From contig NC_090123.1 of NCBI RefSeq assembly GCF_023973825.1, forward strand, positions 502,001 through 566,000: 64,000 nt of DNA. Direction: 5' to 3'. A program made the position numbers and the translations under genes. A model generated the notes under the pieces. The model was not told where the DNA came from. It searched no databases and saw nothing but the letters and a program-made list of their open reading frames with translations. Positions 1 to 11,551 of the stretch are shown piece by piece. Position 1 is the stretch's first letter, and every line of letters starts with the position of its first letter. The DNA comes from Plasmodium brasilianum (taxonomy: Eukaryota > Apicomplexa > Aconoidasida > Haemosporida > Plasmodiidae).

Positions 1-3000
1 TACTCTTTTTCACTTTTACAATAATGGTCTAATATCTTTGAAGGGATGTTCAATTCATCGTTATTATGCTTTTTTAATTTATCAGCTGTAAGAACTCTTC
101 CACTTTGTATTTTTTCATTTTTTAAATTTCTTGGGGAATAATACTTGTTGTTCTTATATAACATATTATCATTAGATAAATTAGTTTCATTATTCAAATT
201 TGTATTATTGCATGCCGTTATTTTTGTTTTGTTTATTATAATTGTAGAATTTTCTTGGCTATCTTTGTAACATGTTTCGTTATAAGCATTGTTATTTATC
301 AGGTTCTTCCTTTGCTTACCTTCATAACTATTACTATTGATATTGCCACTGATATTACCGTTAGCAAGTGTTTTCGTATCAAAACCTTTGTAGCTATTGT
401 ATGAATTATTATACACGTTATTATGTACCATATTATTGTACATATTATTATGCAGAATAGGATCTATGTTGTTATAGTAAGTATTTCCACTATTCTCCAT
501 GCAAGTGTTGTTTGTATTAATGTGACTACCATCATAGTCATAAATGCAATTATAATTAACGTTACTAGCATTATTATAGCCATTATTATTTCCATTACTG
601 TTACCGTTATTATTGCCCTTATTGATGTACATGTCATTATATATTTTCCTATGCCTATTATTATGATTGTCTGGATTATGTACATACTTACTGAAATTAA
701 AACCATTAGACATATGATTACCATCTGCATTCATGTTACAGTTATTACTATTATTACTGCTGTTATTTTCTTGGATAATATTTTCTAAATTGTTATCTAA
801 ATTGCGACTGTCAAAATTTCGATTGTCTAAATTGCTACTATTACGTGTTTCGAATGACATACAGTTCTGCGCAATCCTTTTTTTACCTCTGAAATATTTA
901 CTCGCTTTTTCTATATTATTTAAAGTAGGTGGAGAATAGTCGTGTGAATTGTAACTACAATTATTATTACTATTAGCAGTATTGCTGTTTTTATTATTGG
1001 CTATTGAGTTAGTAATATCATAATTATTATTTTGTTTTACATTTATATACGGAAAATTATTCGTATTCATGTATCTATTTACATTCCCCATAGTACTATT
1101 ATAACTCCTAAAATTATTGGTATAATTATATATGTGATCCGTATTAGAACTACCTATGTTGTTGTTATAATTAATGGTATCATTATCCACGATGTTATTA
1201 TTGCTTATGCAATTATTACTCATGTTCAGGCTTCTCAAGTTGTTATTGATAATAAAGTTATTGTCATTACTGCTGTTGTTATTATTGCTGTTGTTATTAT
1301 TGCTGTTGTTATTAATGCAGTTGTTATTACTGTTGTTGTTATTGCTTCTGTTGTTATTGATGCTGTTCTTATAACTCCTACTGTTATTACTACTATTGTT
1401 ATAACTGTTACTGTCACAGTCATTCCTGCCGTAGTCGTTTCTTCCATAATTGTTACTATCACAATAATTACCCTCATAAATATTGTTATTATACCTTCCA
1501 TGGGCATACATCACATTGCTGTTATTGGTATTTATATTATTTACACAATTTTTACTTACATTGTTGTAATAATAATTAAAATCATTACCAGTGGAATTAT
1601 TATAATTGTAATTATAATTATTATTATTATTATTCATATTGCTACTGTTATTGCTATTATTATTGTTGTTATTCAAACTTCTTCTATTTTTATAACCATT
1701 CTTGTTATATTCCAGCGAGAAGTTTTTTTTCTTTTGATAGTTCTGCGTATTACTATCTCTATTACCATAACTGTTATCGTATTCATGGTTATTAGTACTA
1801 GTGTTATCCATATCAATATTATAATTAATTCTATTATTTTCATTTAACTTGGTAACATTGGGTTGTCTTCCATGCCCTATTTCATTGCTTATATTTTTGT
1901 TATCAACATTAACATCAACATTAACATCAACATTAACATCAACATTAGCATCAACATTAGCATCAACATTAACATCAACATTTCTATTAAATTTTCCATT
2001 TGCTGTTTTTTCATGAGTCCCTTTTAAACTATCATCGCTATTTGGTATGCCACCCTTTATGTCATCCTCAGTGTCACTTTTCTTTCCATTCTTTACGTAA
2101 AAGTCAGAGTTCATATTATTTTTGTTCATTTTTAGCTCTTCAAATTTAGTATGAACAACAGATGCATCAAAATTTCTACCAATAACATTACTACTCAACT
2201 CGTTTTTATCTGTTTGTATTTTATCATTATTCGATATTTTCTCATCTACTTTTTGAAACGATGCAATTCCACTCAACATTCTGTTACTATTTTTTCTTAA
2301 TTTTGAAAGAGGTAAACATTTGTCCTCATTTTCCGATTTTACATCAACCTGTTTCATTTGATTAACTTCCTCTTCTCCATCTACTTTTTTTGCATCTCTT
2401 ACTTCTACATCTTCCTCATTTACACACTTTTCATCTTTTATATTTTCACACTCATTCTCTGCTATATTATTAACTGCTTCTTCTTCGTCCTTATTAATTA
2501 TATTCTCCTCTTCCCGTAGTACTCGAGATTTATGTACATTCTCACTATTTATATCATCACAAGGATAATCATCTTCCTTTAATATAATAGGCAATTCTAA
2601 ATTATATCCTCCATCTTTAAAGTAACCTTTTGAAATATCAGAACTATTCAATTTTGCTCTTTCACTTCTCTTAGGAAAAATAGCATCTTCATTTGTTTTT
2701 TGGCTTTGATTTTCATCCTCACCTAGGGAAGACAATTCATCTTTTGATAAATCGTTTGATAAAAAACAATATGTATCCTTCGTACTAATAGACATAAGTT
2801 TACGTGAATTATTAAGAAAATTTTCTCTTTTTTTCTGATTATTATCTTTTTTCATATCATACATGCTTAAAACACTTTCTTCCACCTCTCTTATTGTTGT
2901 ACTACCCTTACTTTCATTCAGAGAATAGTTTTCCAACGACTTCAAATTATTCAGTGAATCTTTATTATTAATGTCACTTTTGGAATTTTCTGAATCTTCA

Positions 3001-4736
3001 TTAATTTCCTTGATATCATAATTATCATCATCACTATTCATATTTATATTCATATTCGTATTCACTCTGTTATTATTAATATTCCCACTATCTTGGAATA
3101 TATTATTTCCAGATCTATATTTTAATTCCTTATGACCATGTGCATGCCTACAATTTGTATCTGCCTTACAATATCCATTGAGAAAGAACTTACATAATGT
3201 CGTTTTGTAAAATTCATCAGTTGATCTAAGTTCTTCAACATGGTGTGCAAAATTGCATTCTTTCTTCGATTTAAAACATAAATTTTTCATAAAATTACGA
3301 CACATCGCTGTTTTGTATAAATTAGGAATAGGCTTCAATTCACTTTTATCATGTGCATATGGGCACATATTATTTGAAAACCTTTTACATTTCTCTTTAG
3401 TATTCATATATGGACACATTTTCGTTTTACAAAATTGAACATTTAAGGCACTTTTAAAATCATAATTTGCCTCTCTACTTGGCATATATATAACAGAATC
3501 CATTTTTCTCTCTTTTGATTTGAAATGATTATTGGAACAACTTTTTGTAGGCATATTTGTGTAATCCTTTTCTTGTGTAATGTCTTGACTAGAGGTATAA
3601 GTAAACTGTTTAACTTCTTTTTTTTCATAAATATTATTTCTATTGAAAGATTTACTTTTCCCCATAAAGTTACTTCTTTTGTTGTCTACATTTTTATTAT
3701 TATTTATACTGCTTTCTTCATTTTTGCTTTTACGTTTAATACTACTGTTAACATCATTATTTCGATCAAAATATTCAGATGAGGTATTATTATCATCATT
3801 TTTAATAGAATCTACATTATCATTTTTTTCATTGTAGACGCTACTTTCTCTATTTTTACTCATAAAATGGAATGTTTGCTTTTTTTGATGATCATATCTT
3901 CTTCTATTTTTATTTCCAAAGGTATTCAAACTACATTTTTCAGTGGTTGATAAGATACTTTCATTATTATTAAATACATTTTTGCCGCATTGTTCTCCTA
4001 CACCCTCTGACGTGTTCATGTTTGGATTTGAATTATTCTTGCTAAATACCTTGTTCATATTATAGATCTTGTCACTGCTATTATTAATAATGCCGATATT
4101 ACTGATACCATTATTATTATTACTAACGCCATTATTACCATTACAACTACTGTGGTTATTATAACTGCTATTATTGTTATTACTGTTGTTATTACTGTTA
4201 TTATTACTGTTATTATTTCTATTATTATTATAACAACTTCTTAAGGCACTATTCTTTTTCAAACGAAAATCATTCAATCCCTTTTCGCCATTATATTCAT
4301 ATCCATTATGCTTTTCTAAATTTCTTTCTTTTCCCATATACTTATTATTAATATCTTTATCTTCATAAAAAAAGTTGTTGAACTCACCTTTACCTTTGGA
4401 AAAATTTTTTGCACGTATATTTTTTTTGTTTTTTTGATTATTAGCTGAATAATCCTGTGTGGTTTTAAAATTACCAACAACTTTATTTTCAGAACATGGA
4501 TTATTATAATTCATTTTTTTTCCTTCATCTTTTCTGTTATTTATTCTTATTTCCTCTTTTCCATTTCGTTCACAATTATTGACATTTTCAAATTTCTTTT
4601 TATAAGTGTTAATTTCAATTTGTTTATTATTATTACTGTTTGGATACGAATTATACGATTCTACATTACCATTTATTAATTCATTATTGCATACAGCATT
4701 ATATGAATTTCTATTATCAAATGAAACACACTCCAT
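1..4736 (-). CDS. CCCH-type zinc finger protein, Asn-rich (3' end outside window)
   Basis: An open frame runs leftward from an ATG at 4734-4736 to the window edge without a stop, so about 1,578 residues are visible and the C-terminus is missing. The protein begins MECVSFDNRNSYN. At about 3437-3130 it carries three tandem CCCH zinc fingers. Their spacings are C-x8-C-x7-C-x3-H (ending CPYAH), C-x7-C-x6-C-x3-H (ending CNFAH) and C-x7-C-x5-C-x3-H (ending CRHAH). Such fingers normally bind single-stranded RNA, so a role in post-transcriptional control is inferred. The rest is low complexity: Asn runs at about 4080-4230 and 1000-1800, acidic and Lys-rich spacers, and an NVDV/NVDA repeat at 1902-1981. 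The plus-strand frames over the Asn tracts are shadows of the AAT/AAC repeats. It diverges from BUD31 across a 4.5 kb gap. Family call is firm; the specific function is not recognised. Confidence 0.85.
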   Translation of the reverse strand, partial: MECVSFDNRNSYNAVCNNELINGNVESYNSYPNSNNNKQIEINTYKKKFENVNNCERNGKEEIRINNRKDEGKKMNYNNPCSENKVVGNFKTTQDYSANNQKNKKNIRAKNFSKGKGEFNNFFYEDKDINNKYMGKERNLEKHNGYEYNGEKGLNDFRLKKNSALRSCYNNNRNNNSNNNSNNNSNNNNSSYNNHSSCNGNNGVSNNNNGISNIGIINNSSDKIYNMNKVFSKNNSNPNMNTSEGVGEQCGKNVFNNNESILSTTEKCSLNTFGNKNRRRYDHQKKQTFHFMSKNRESSVYNEKNDNVDSIKNDDNNTSSEYFDRNNDVNSSIKRKSKNEESSINNNKNVDNKRSNFMGKSKSFNRNNIYEKKEVKQFTYTSSQDITQEKDYTNMPTKSCSNNHFKSKERKMDSVIYMPSREANYDFKSALNVQFCKTKMCPYMNTKEKCKRFSNNMCPYAHDKSELKPIPNLYKTAMCRNFMKNLCFKSKKECNFAHHVEELRSTDEFYKTTLCKFFLNGYCKADTNCRHAHGHKELKYRSGNNIFQDSGNINNNRVNTNMNINMNSDDDNYDIKEINEDSENSKSDINNKDSLNNLKSLENYSLNESKGSTTIREVEESVLSMYDMKKDNNQKKRENFLNNSRKLMSISTKDTYCFLSNDLSKDELSSLGEDENQSQKTNEDAIFPKRSERAKLNSSDISKGYFKDGGYNLELPIILKEDDYPCDDINSENVHKSRVLREEENIINKDEEEAVNNIAENECENIKDEKCVNEEDVEVRDAKKVDGEEEVNQMKQVDVKSENEDKCLPLSKLRKNSNRMLSGIASFQKVDEKISNNDKIQTDKNELSSNVIGRNFDASVVHTKFEELKMNKNNMNSDFYVKNGKKSDTEDDIKGGIPNSDDSLKGTHEKTANGKFNRNVDVNVDANVDANVDVNVDVNVDVNVDNKNISNEIGHGRQPNVTKLNENNRINYNIDMDNTSTNNHEYDNSYGNRDSNTQNYQKKKNFSLEYNKNGYKNRRSLNNNNNNSNNSSNMNNNNNNYNYNYNNSTGNDFNYYYNNVSKNCVNNINTNNSNVMYAHGRYNNNIYEGNYCDSNNYGRNDYGRNDCDSNSYNNSSNNSRSYKNSINNNRSNNNNSNNNCINNNSNNNNSNNNNSSNDNNFIINNNLRSLNMSNNCISNNNIVDNDTINYNNNIGSSNTDHIYNYTNNFRSYNSTMGNVNRYMNTNNFPYINVKQNNNYDITNSIANNKNSNTANSNNNCSYNSHDYSPPTLNNIEKASKYFRGKKRIAQNCMSFETRNSSNLDNRNFDSRNLDNNLENIIQENNSSNNSNNCNMNADGNHMSNGFNFSKYVHNPDNHNNRHRKIYNDMYINKGNNNGNSNGNNNGYNNASNVNYNCIYDYDGSHINTNNTCMENSGNTYYNNIDPILHNNMYNNMVHNNVYNNSYNSYKGFDTKTLANGNISGNINSNSYEGKQRKNLINNNAYNETCYKDSQENSTIIINKTKITACNNTNLNNETNLSNDNMLYKNNKYYSPRNLKNEKIQSGRVLTADKLKKHNNDELNIPSKILDHYCKSEKE
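1902..1981 (-). repeat. 12-bp tandem repeat coding for NVDV/NVDA
   Basis: About six to seven copies of a 12-bp unit (plus strand atcaacattaac, with gca variants) lie in frame within the zinc finger gene. They encode Asn-Val-Asp-Val, with two Asn-Val-Asp-Ala variants in the middle. The unit length is a multiple of three, so copy-number change would not break the frame. Confidence 0.85.
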
Positions 4737-7700
4737 TTTTAATATTTTTGAATTAACGAATATATAGGATAAAATATATGTATATATATATATATATAAC
4801 TATAATAAGAACTGCTATATAATTTTTTTTTTTTTTTATTTTAATAATACTATGTTGATTATACTATTTTAATATACAAGGTGAAAATTATGCAACATAA
4901 ATGTATATGTATTCAATGAATTTTTTGTATAAATAATAAAAATGTGTTAACAATAACAATGATTAATTCTCCTTCGATTATTTTTATGAACAGTCTTTTA
5001 CACATATTTAATTACGCGTAAAAAAATAAAAAATGCGAAAATATGGTAACATTTAAAGTGTTTCTTATATATATATATTCATATTTGATCTTGCTAATTA
5101 CAAAATAATATATTATCTATATAATTTAGGCATTTCCCTTTATGGATTTCAAGTGTATATTTTTATAAATCAGACAAGAAATGCAAATATATTTAAAATT
5201 AATCATTCCTTAAAGAAACAAAATAAATTATGTAGTTAATTGTATTTTCATGAATGTAACTCATAGTTAACCAATAAATCAGTCAGTTTTTTTTTTTTTT
5301 TTTGATTTTTCCCCTTTTTCTTTTGTAAATAAAAAAAAAAAAAAATACGATATATTATACTACTTATATATCAAGTTAAATATTTTTACAAAACATATAT
5401 ATATATAAATTCTTACAAAAAAAAAACATTTTTTCAATTCTTTATCATTTTAATTTATATGCAACCAACAATGTAACATTTGACAAACGTTATATGTATA
5501 AAGGTGAGCGGGAAAAAAAAAGTACTCAAAATATGTGTAAACCTTATTATATATAGATAATATATTAAAATTAAAAGAAAAAGGGAAAATCTCACCTTAT
5601 TTCGTACTTAAATTTTTTTTTTTTGCCTTTTTTTTTTTAATTTTTTTTATGAATTTCAAATTTTTTCAAAGCTAAATTATATACATTTGAATATAAATAA
5701 GTATGATTATGATTATATATATATATTTTTTTTTTTTTTTTTCAAAATTGTTATATTAGCTAAATAAGCAAGTGCCCGTGCATGTAACAAATATTATATA
5801 TTTTTTGCTGACCCCGCACGAATAAAAAATATGTAAATATAATTTATATATCGTGATATATATATACATAAAAAAGATTACGTATACATAAGTATACAGA
5901 CGTTATATAATATAATATATATATAAAAATATCATGTGTTCATATATGTATAATCATATTGTTTAAATATATATATGTACATATAAATATTAAGTTAAAA
6001 TGTAAATATATATATATATATGTATAAATATGAACAATTACGTACAAATAAGTGTACTTGTAAATGTGTATGTATGTACGTATGTATTAACGGTATATTT
6101 TGTGCATTGGACTCGTTAACATTTTCATCTTACCATTAATGATATATTTTCACTTGTAATGAAGATGAATAAATCAAATGGTAAAAAAAGCAACATATTA
6201 AAGACACTACTAAATTGAAAAAAAAAGAATATTTTTAAAGATAAAAAAAAAAAAAAAAATACGCAAGAAAAAAAGAAACTATCATTATAAAGTATAGGAT
6301 AAATAAAAATATCAGATTTGATGTTTTAAACATTCTTTAGATACCATTTATTTAGTTCTAATTGTATGAAGTACCATAATTTTGCTTTTTTATTTCAAAT
6401 AAAAAAAACTTTTCCGTATTAATTTATTTTTTATATTCCTTTGAACATAACACATATAACAAATAATTTGCACATTCTCTACAAAAGATAATAAAATATT
6501 AAAGAAGCACACCAAAAAAAAAAAAATTAAATTAAATAAAAAAGGGGAAAAAAATTATGACAATGACATAATTTTTTTTTTTTTTTTTCGTAAGTTTGGC
6601 TATTTACAATAAAATATTAAAACGTTTTACTACAAAAATATAGCTAAAGGGTTATATATATTTTTATATATATAAGCTAACGTTATAACAGGATAAACTT
6701 TTACTCATTTTTTAAAATAGGTCTATTTTTAGCATCCTTTGATCATATAAATGTGAATCTTCTTTATCATTAAAAAATTTTTTTTTTTTCCTGTTACTTA
6801 GGTATTATTCTTTTGACTTTATTATTCAACGTAAATTTAGTTATATATATATATAAATACGTTTATGGGTACAAGATATATTCTTACTTTTACAAGTGAG
6901 CACATCTTTGTGTTATATCTGTATAAAGAAGGAAGTTTTAAAAAACAAAAGGATAGCTACTTATATTTCATGCAAAATCAATTATTTTCTATGATCAATA
7001 TTATATATAAAATATATACATACATAAGCACTTGCATACATAAGGTTTGGACACATTGGACACGTTTTCGATCATAATTTTTTTAAATATTTGTAAAAAT
7101 AATCGAAACTCTCAAGTGACAAAATTTATGTTTTTTTATCATGTGCTATATATAGCATTAATGTTTTAAAATTATTAAAAGAAATTTTATCATTTTTCCT
7201 TTTTAAGTTTATATTTATTACCACTTCAAAATTTTACTATATCATTCATAAAACTTTATATTAAATTGAAAAATTAAAAAACAGAATTAAAACATTTCTT
7301 AAGAGTTACAAATTTTAGAATAATAATACTCGTTTATATCATATATCACAATAATATACATCAAAGTAACATTTAATTTTTTCTTTTCCAAGGACCTACT
7401 ATATTTGGTTTGTATCACATACAATTACACTTTTTGAATACTTTATTAACATTTCATAATTGCACTTATATTCACTGTCTTATACATAGTTTTAATTAAT
7501 AGCGATCCTTATTTTTTAAAATATAATATAGAAAAAAAGCAACTCTTAGCAGCTCTACAAATATTTTTTAGTTTTTTAAGTTGAAAAGTTTATTCTATTT
7601 TTTTTGTTGAGAATAATGAATATCATTTAACTAATTTTTTTTTTTTTTTTTTTGGATTTTACTAGATAACATATATATATATTTGGAAGGATGCAGAATA

Positions 7701-9241
7701 ATTGTAATAAAACATATTTTTCATGAGTAATAAGCTAAGCCTTTTTTTTATTCCATTTTATCTTTTTATTACATATAATAAAATCATTAAAGGTGTACTC
7801 CCAAAATGGGGTTATAATGGTAACTTTCTAATTTACCAGTGAAACATAAAATCATATTTTGCATTTATCATCATAGCAACAAATGTACATAAGATTAAAA
7901 CTAATATTTCTTTTGTTTTTCCGTAAGAATTCCACTTTTCAATTAAAAGCATATAAAAATAATGCATGCTATAATAATATTTGCAAAATGGTAAAAACAG
8001 TAGTATGTTCTGCACCTTCATCAAATTGTAGTTTAAATACAGTTGTTTCCCACTTCCTTTTGATGACTTTAAAAATGAAATTGGCAAAAGCTAAAATGAA
8101 TGTTGATTACACAATAATATTTGCACAGTGGATATACATACATGGATACATACATATATATATATTTATATATGTATATATACATGACGAATATTTAAAA
8201 AATGCTGTTTTTAATTAAAGATATGTGATGATATATTGTTATACTAAAATATAATGCAGACACTGATTAACACAACTAAAAAGTTGGCATTTATCTAGAA
8301 AGAATTTCTTATAGCAAAATTTTCTTCTATTATAATCGAAAATACGTGCATGTAAAGAGTTGTCATACAATGAACTATAAAACATGTTTCGTTCAAGTAA
8401 AAATGTAGTTGTAATTTATTTAATTATAATAGTGCCTTGCTCATTATAATTAATTAGGACAAAAAAACATAATTTATATTCATATACTCATATATTCTAC
8501 ACCTCAAAATGTTATAGGAAAATATATCCTTTTTACATAAAAATCAGTACGTGAACATCTGGCAATACGATTTAGACCTCATAATACTACTTATTTTTTA
8601 TTTTTTTCTAATTTGTAATAAATATTAGCAAATTTTTCAACAAAAATGTCATCGCAGTAGTATGTAGTATTACATACATAAAAGAAAAAGCAGTATAATG
8701 AAAGACTAAAATGATATGCTTTATTTAATAGGGTTTTATATTCTTGAACGATTGTTAAAACAACGCATGAAAAAACTTATATTGGTAAAAATTATATGAT
8801 GTATAATATGGAACTTTTTCCCAATACTCATTCTTAGTTACTATTTGTTCTGAGAATCTTTAAAATTATTTATTTTTTTTTTCTATCTATTTGTGTTTCT
8901 TTTCACAGTATTTCGGAAAGTAATTTTTTTAATATAAAATGTAAGTTATTACATTATTTTGAAAAGCTTAAAAAAATAAAATTAATGCAGCTTTGCATTA
9001 CGGCAAAAAAGAAGATCTTTTACAAATTTCAAATGAACAATTACGAAAATAATGATATAACAGGAAAATATCATGATACTTTATGATTTTAAAAATAGGC
9101 TATAAGTTGAATTTTTTTTTTTTTTTTTTCTTTTTAAATAAAAGGCAATAATTGTAATTTTATTTAAAGTACGTAACTTCAATTTGAAATATCTAATCTG
9201 TTGATGTAACAATTTATTAATATGAAAACGTTTATGAGAAA
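4737..9241. other. Long divergent intergenic region (shared upstream region)
   Basis: No convincing gene is seen in these 4.5 kb between the divergent starts of the zinc finger gene and BUD31. The DNA is extremely A/T-rich with many poly(dA:dT) tracts (for example 5287-5303, 5727-5742, 6570-6588, 7638-7654) and (TA)n stretches. Long 5' leaders and both promoters presumably lie here. A patch at 7800-8220 is slightly less A/T-rich and holds overlapping open frames on both strands (minus 7833-8087, plus 7883-8218). Neither resembles a known protein; a non-coding transcript or an unrecognised exon is possible. Confidence 0.6.
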
Positions 9242-10020
9242 ATGCCTCGTATTAGAACTATGAATTCAAGAAAACCACCTGAAGGATGGAATAAAGTAGA
9301 GTCGTTTTTAGATGAAATGAATAAAAAAATGAGAAGCTTAGAAAATGAAGATACATCTAAAAAAAGGAAAAATGAAATTTTATGGCCTATATTTCAAATA
9401 AATCATCAGACATCTCGTTACATTTATGAATTATATTACAGAAAGAAAGAAATTTCAAGTAAATACACATATAAATTTAATTTATATAAGTTTTTGTTTA
9501 TTTGTTCATATAAGTTATGCTTATTTACTGCACTTGCTTAGAATTATCAATACCATATGTACTATATGACGTTTTTATTTCCTAACATTATTTATTTATT
9601 TACAGAAGAATTATACGATTATTTAGTCCAAGAAAAGTACGTTGATGGTGCTCTTATTTCTAAATGGAGAAAGCAAGGTTATGAAAATTTGTGCTGCTTA
9701 AAATGCATACAAATATCTGATAGTAACTTCAGCAATACTTGTATTTGTAGAGTACCAAAGAGAGATATAGGGAATAAGGTAGTGCACATAAATGGAATAA
9801 AAGAGCAATTCGTTGAAACGTGTGCATATATATGTACATATATGCATATTTGCATTTGCGTACATGAGTCACGGTTGACATAACTTAAAAAAAAAATATA
9901 TATATATATATTAATTTTTAATTATATGATAAAGTTTAACCTAACATTCATTTTTCTGCATTACAGGTTTTGCAATGCGTAAATTGTGGTTGTAGAGGAT
10001 GTGCTAGCGGAGATGAATAA
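9242..10020 (+). CDS. BUD31: Pre-mRNA splicing factor BUD31 (G10 protein)
   Basis: Three exons, 9242-9458, 9606-9778 and 9967-10020, give a 147-residue protein; human BUD31, as remembered, has 144. Both introns are GT..AG. The first is phase 1 and joins into EISKELYDYL, matching the human AISRELYEYC region; the second is phase 0. The family signature is clear throughout: PPEGW near residue 12, LWPIF at about 47, [16 protein letters not shown] at 91-106, CICRVPK at 118-124, and the Cys-rich tail CVNCGCRGC at 134-142, whose cysteines bind structural zinc. BUD31 is a core protein of the activated spliceosome and acts in the nucleus. The intron-2 donor must be used, because read-through adds an unrelated tail instead of the Cys-rich end. 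It converges with the SufA gene. Confidence 0.95.
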
Positions 10021-10352
10021 ACATACGTAAATTTTATTTTTAATGTCTGTTCGATGCTCTACTTCTTTTTTTTTTTTTTTTTATTATTAATAATTTCAAC
10101 ATGCGTTTGTGATAATATATATATTTGAACAATTCTGTCTATATTTATGGAATAATAGCCTTTTTTCTTTTCTATTTTTTTTTTTTTTTTAAGTTGCGTA
10201 TTGTTTTTTGTTAGTAACCAATAAACAGCTATTTATATAATAGTACAAAATATTTAACCAAAAAAAAAAAAAAAAAATAAAAGGATAATGTAAATTAAGA
10301 TAAGATAGGATAAGTTAAAATAAAAAATAATTAAGAAAAGCATCCAAACAGA
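10021..10352. other. Convergent 3' intergenic spacer
   Basis: The 332 bp between the stop codons of BUD31 (+) and SufA (-) contain only poly(dT)/poly(dA) tracts and A/T-rich DNA. They presumably serve as the 3' UTRs and polyadenylation regions of both genes. No other feature is seen. Confidence 0.6.
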
Positions 10353-11551
10353 TTACACATTAAAGGATTTTCCACATCCACATTTTTTGGTTGCATTTGG
10401 GTTTATAAACCTAAAAAAAAAAAAAATTAAATCAATTATAAATATATGGATATATTATTAAAGCAACATTCGTAGTAGTAACCTTGGAAGCAACCATCGC
10501 AGCAACAATAGATATAGGGGTATAATAACTTTTCGGTATAAACGCAAATTATCAAATAAAATAATTACGTCTGTACATCTTTTATGCATAATAAAAACAT
10601 ACTTAAATCCGCCGTTTATTAAATCATTACTGTAATCTAATATATTGTTGTAAATATAAATAACGCTTGTAGCTTCTATTGATAAAATGAAGTGTAAATC
10701 TTCGAACTGTTGTATGTAGTCATCGGCTTCAATTTCGTCCTTAAAAAGTGAAAAAATAATAAAATAATTGAGCAGTTAATGGGAAAATTAATACGGGAAT
10801 TTACTAGTAATTTTTGCCCAAAGTTTTCAACTCGCTTAAACGTAATTCATTGTATACCTTCTTGATGGGATTTAGTTTGTACTGCAAGCCCTTACAACCT
10901 CCATTTTTTACTGAAAGCTTTAATATTAAGTTTTCTTTTCCTTCCTTTTCTTTTACTAGTTGCTAAAAAAAAGTTGTTTATACATTTGTGAACTATTAGA
11001 CGCATTTATCTGTGTGAATTGTACATGGTTTAATCTTTAACATATCAATTGATGGAACAAACTTAAATATTACTAAATGAACTTTTATTATTTTTTTTAG
11101 TTATTATTATTACTTCAATTTTGTTTTTGGCGTTGTCCGTCAGTTTAATTATATGTTCATTGTCTATGATGTAAAAAAAAAAAGAAAAAAGGGAACAGAT
11201 AAATAAATAAACTAACAAATAAATAAATAGATTTACAAATAAATAAATAAAATAACAAACAAATAAGTAAACGAGCAAAAAAGTGAATAGATGACTATAT
11301 TTTATTTTTCTCATTTTAAAAAAATTTGTTAAGATACACTTTTCATGATTTATTCTACTTTTAATTGACTCGTCAACAAGTCCTAGTCTGGTAACAAATT
11401 TTCTATTGAATTTATCGTAATTTAATCTTTTATTGTTATTTATAAATTTATTAGGAGAATGTATATAGGACGTAAATAAGGTAAGTCTTATGGCGTTTCC
11501 AATTTTTATTGCTGGAAGGAACAAAAACAAAAAAAAATGTGCTAGTATCAT
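10353..11551 (-). CDS. SufA: A-type iron-sulfur carrier SufA/IscA, probably apicoplast
   Basis: Five exons on the minus strand (11551-11359, 11163-11114, 10962-10858, 10739-10603, 10410-10353) give about 180 residues. The A-type domain starts at [15 protein letters not shown]. The three cluster-binding cysteines are present: one in NGGCKG (about residue 104) and two in CGCGKSF (about 172 and 174). [19 protein letters not shown] between them is typical of the family. All junctions agree in phase. The first 65 residues are a hydrophobic start ([14 protein letters not shown]) followed by a Lys/Asn-rich stretch, the bipartite signal plus transit layout used for apicoplast import. This favours SufA over the mitochondrial IscA paralogues. 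The exon 1 donor (A|GTAGAA at 11358) is the least certain, because the whole first intron is also open in the same frame. Confidence 0.85.
11204..11283. repeat. A/T tetranucleotide repeat in SufA intron 1
   Basis: Imperfect aaat/acaa repeats fill the middle of the first SufA intron. Read through in frame they give a hydrophobic Leu/Phe/Tyr/Val-rich stretch that mimics membrane segments. This is an artefact of the repeat and is not part of the domain. Confidence 0.6.

Noticed and set aside
423..1847. Several open frames on both strands rich in Ile/Val/Leu/Thr
   Set aside because: They are shadows of the AAT/AAC (Asn) codon repeats of the minus-strand zinc finger gene.
6865..7077. 70-codon plus-strand frame
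   Set aside because: No family resemblance or exon partners; expected by chance in this composition.
7833..8218. 84-codon minus and 111-codon plus frames overlapping each other
   Set aside because: Neither looks like a protein; the plus frame ends in TA-repeat codons. Kept only as a region to check for transcription.
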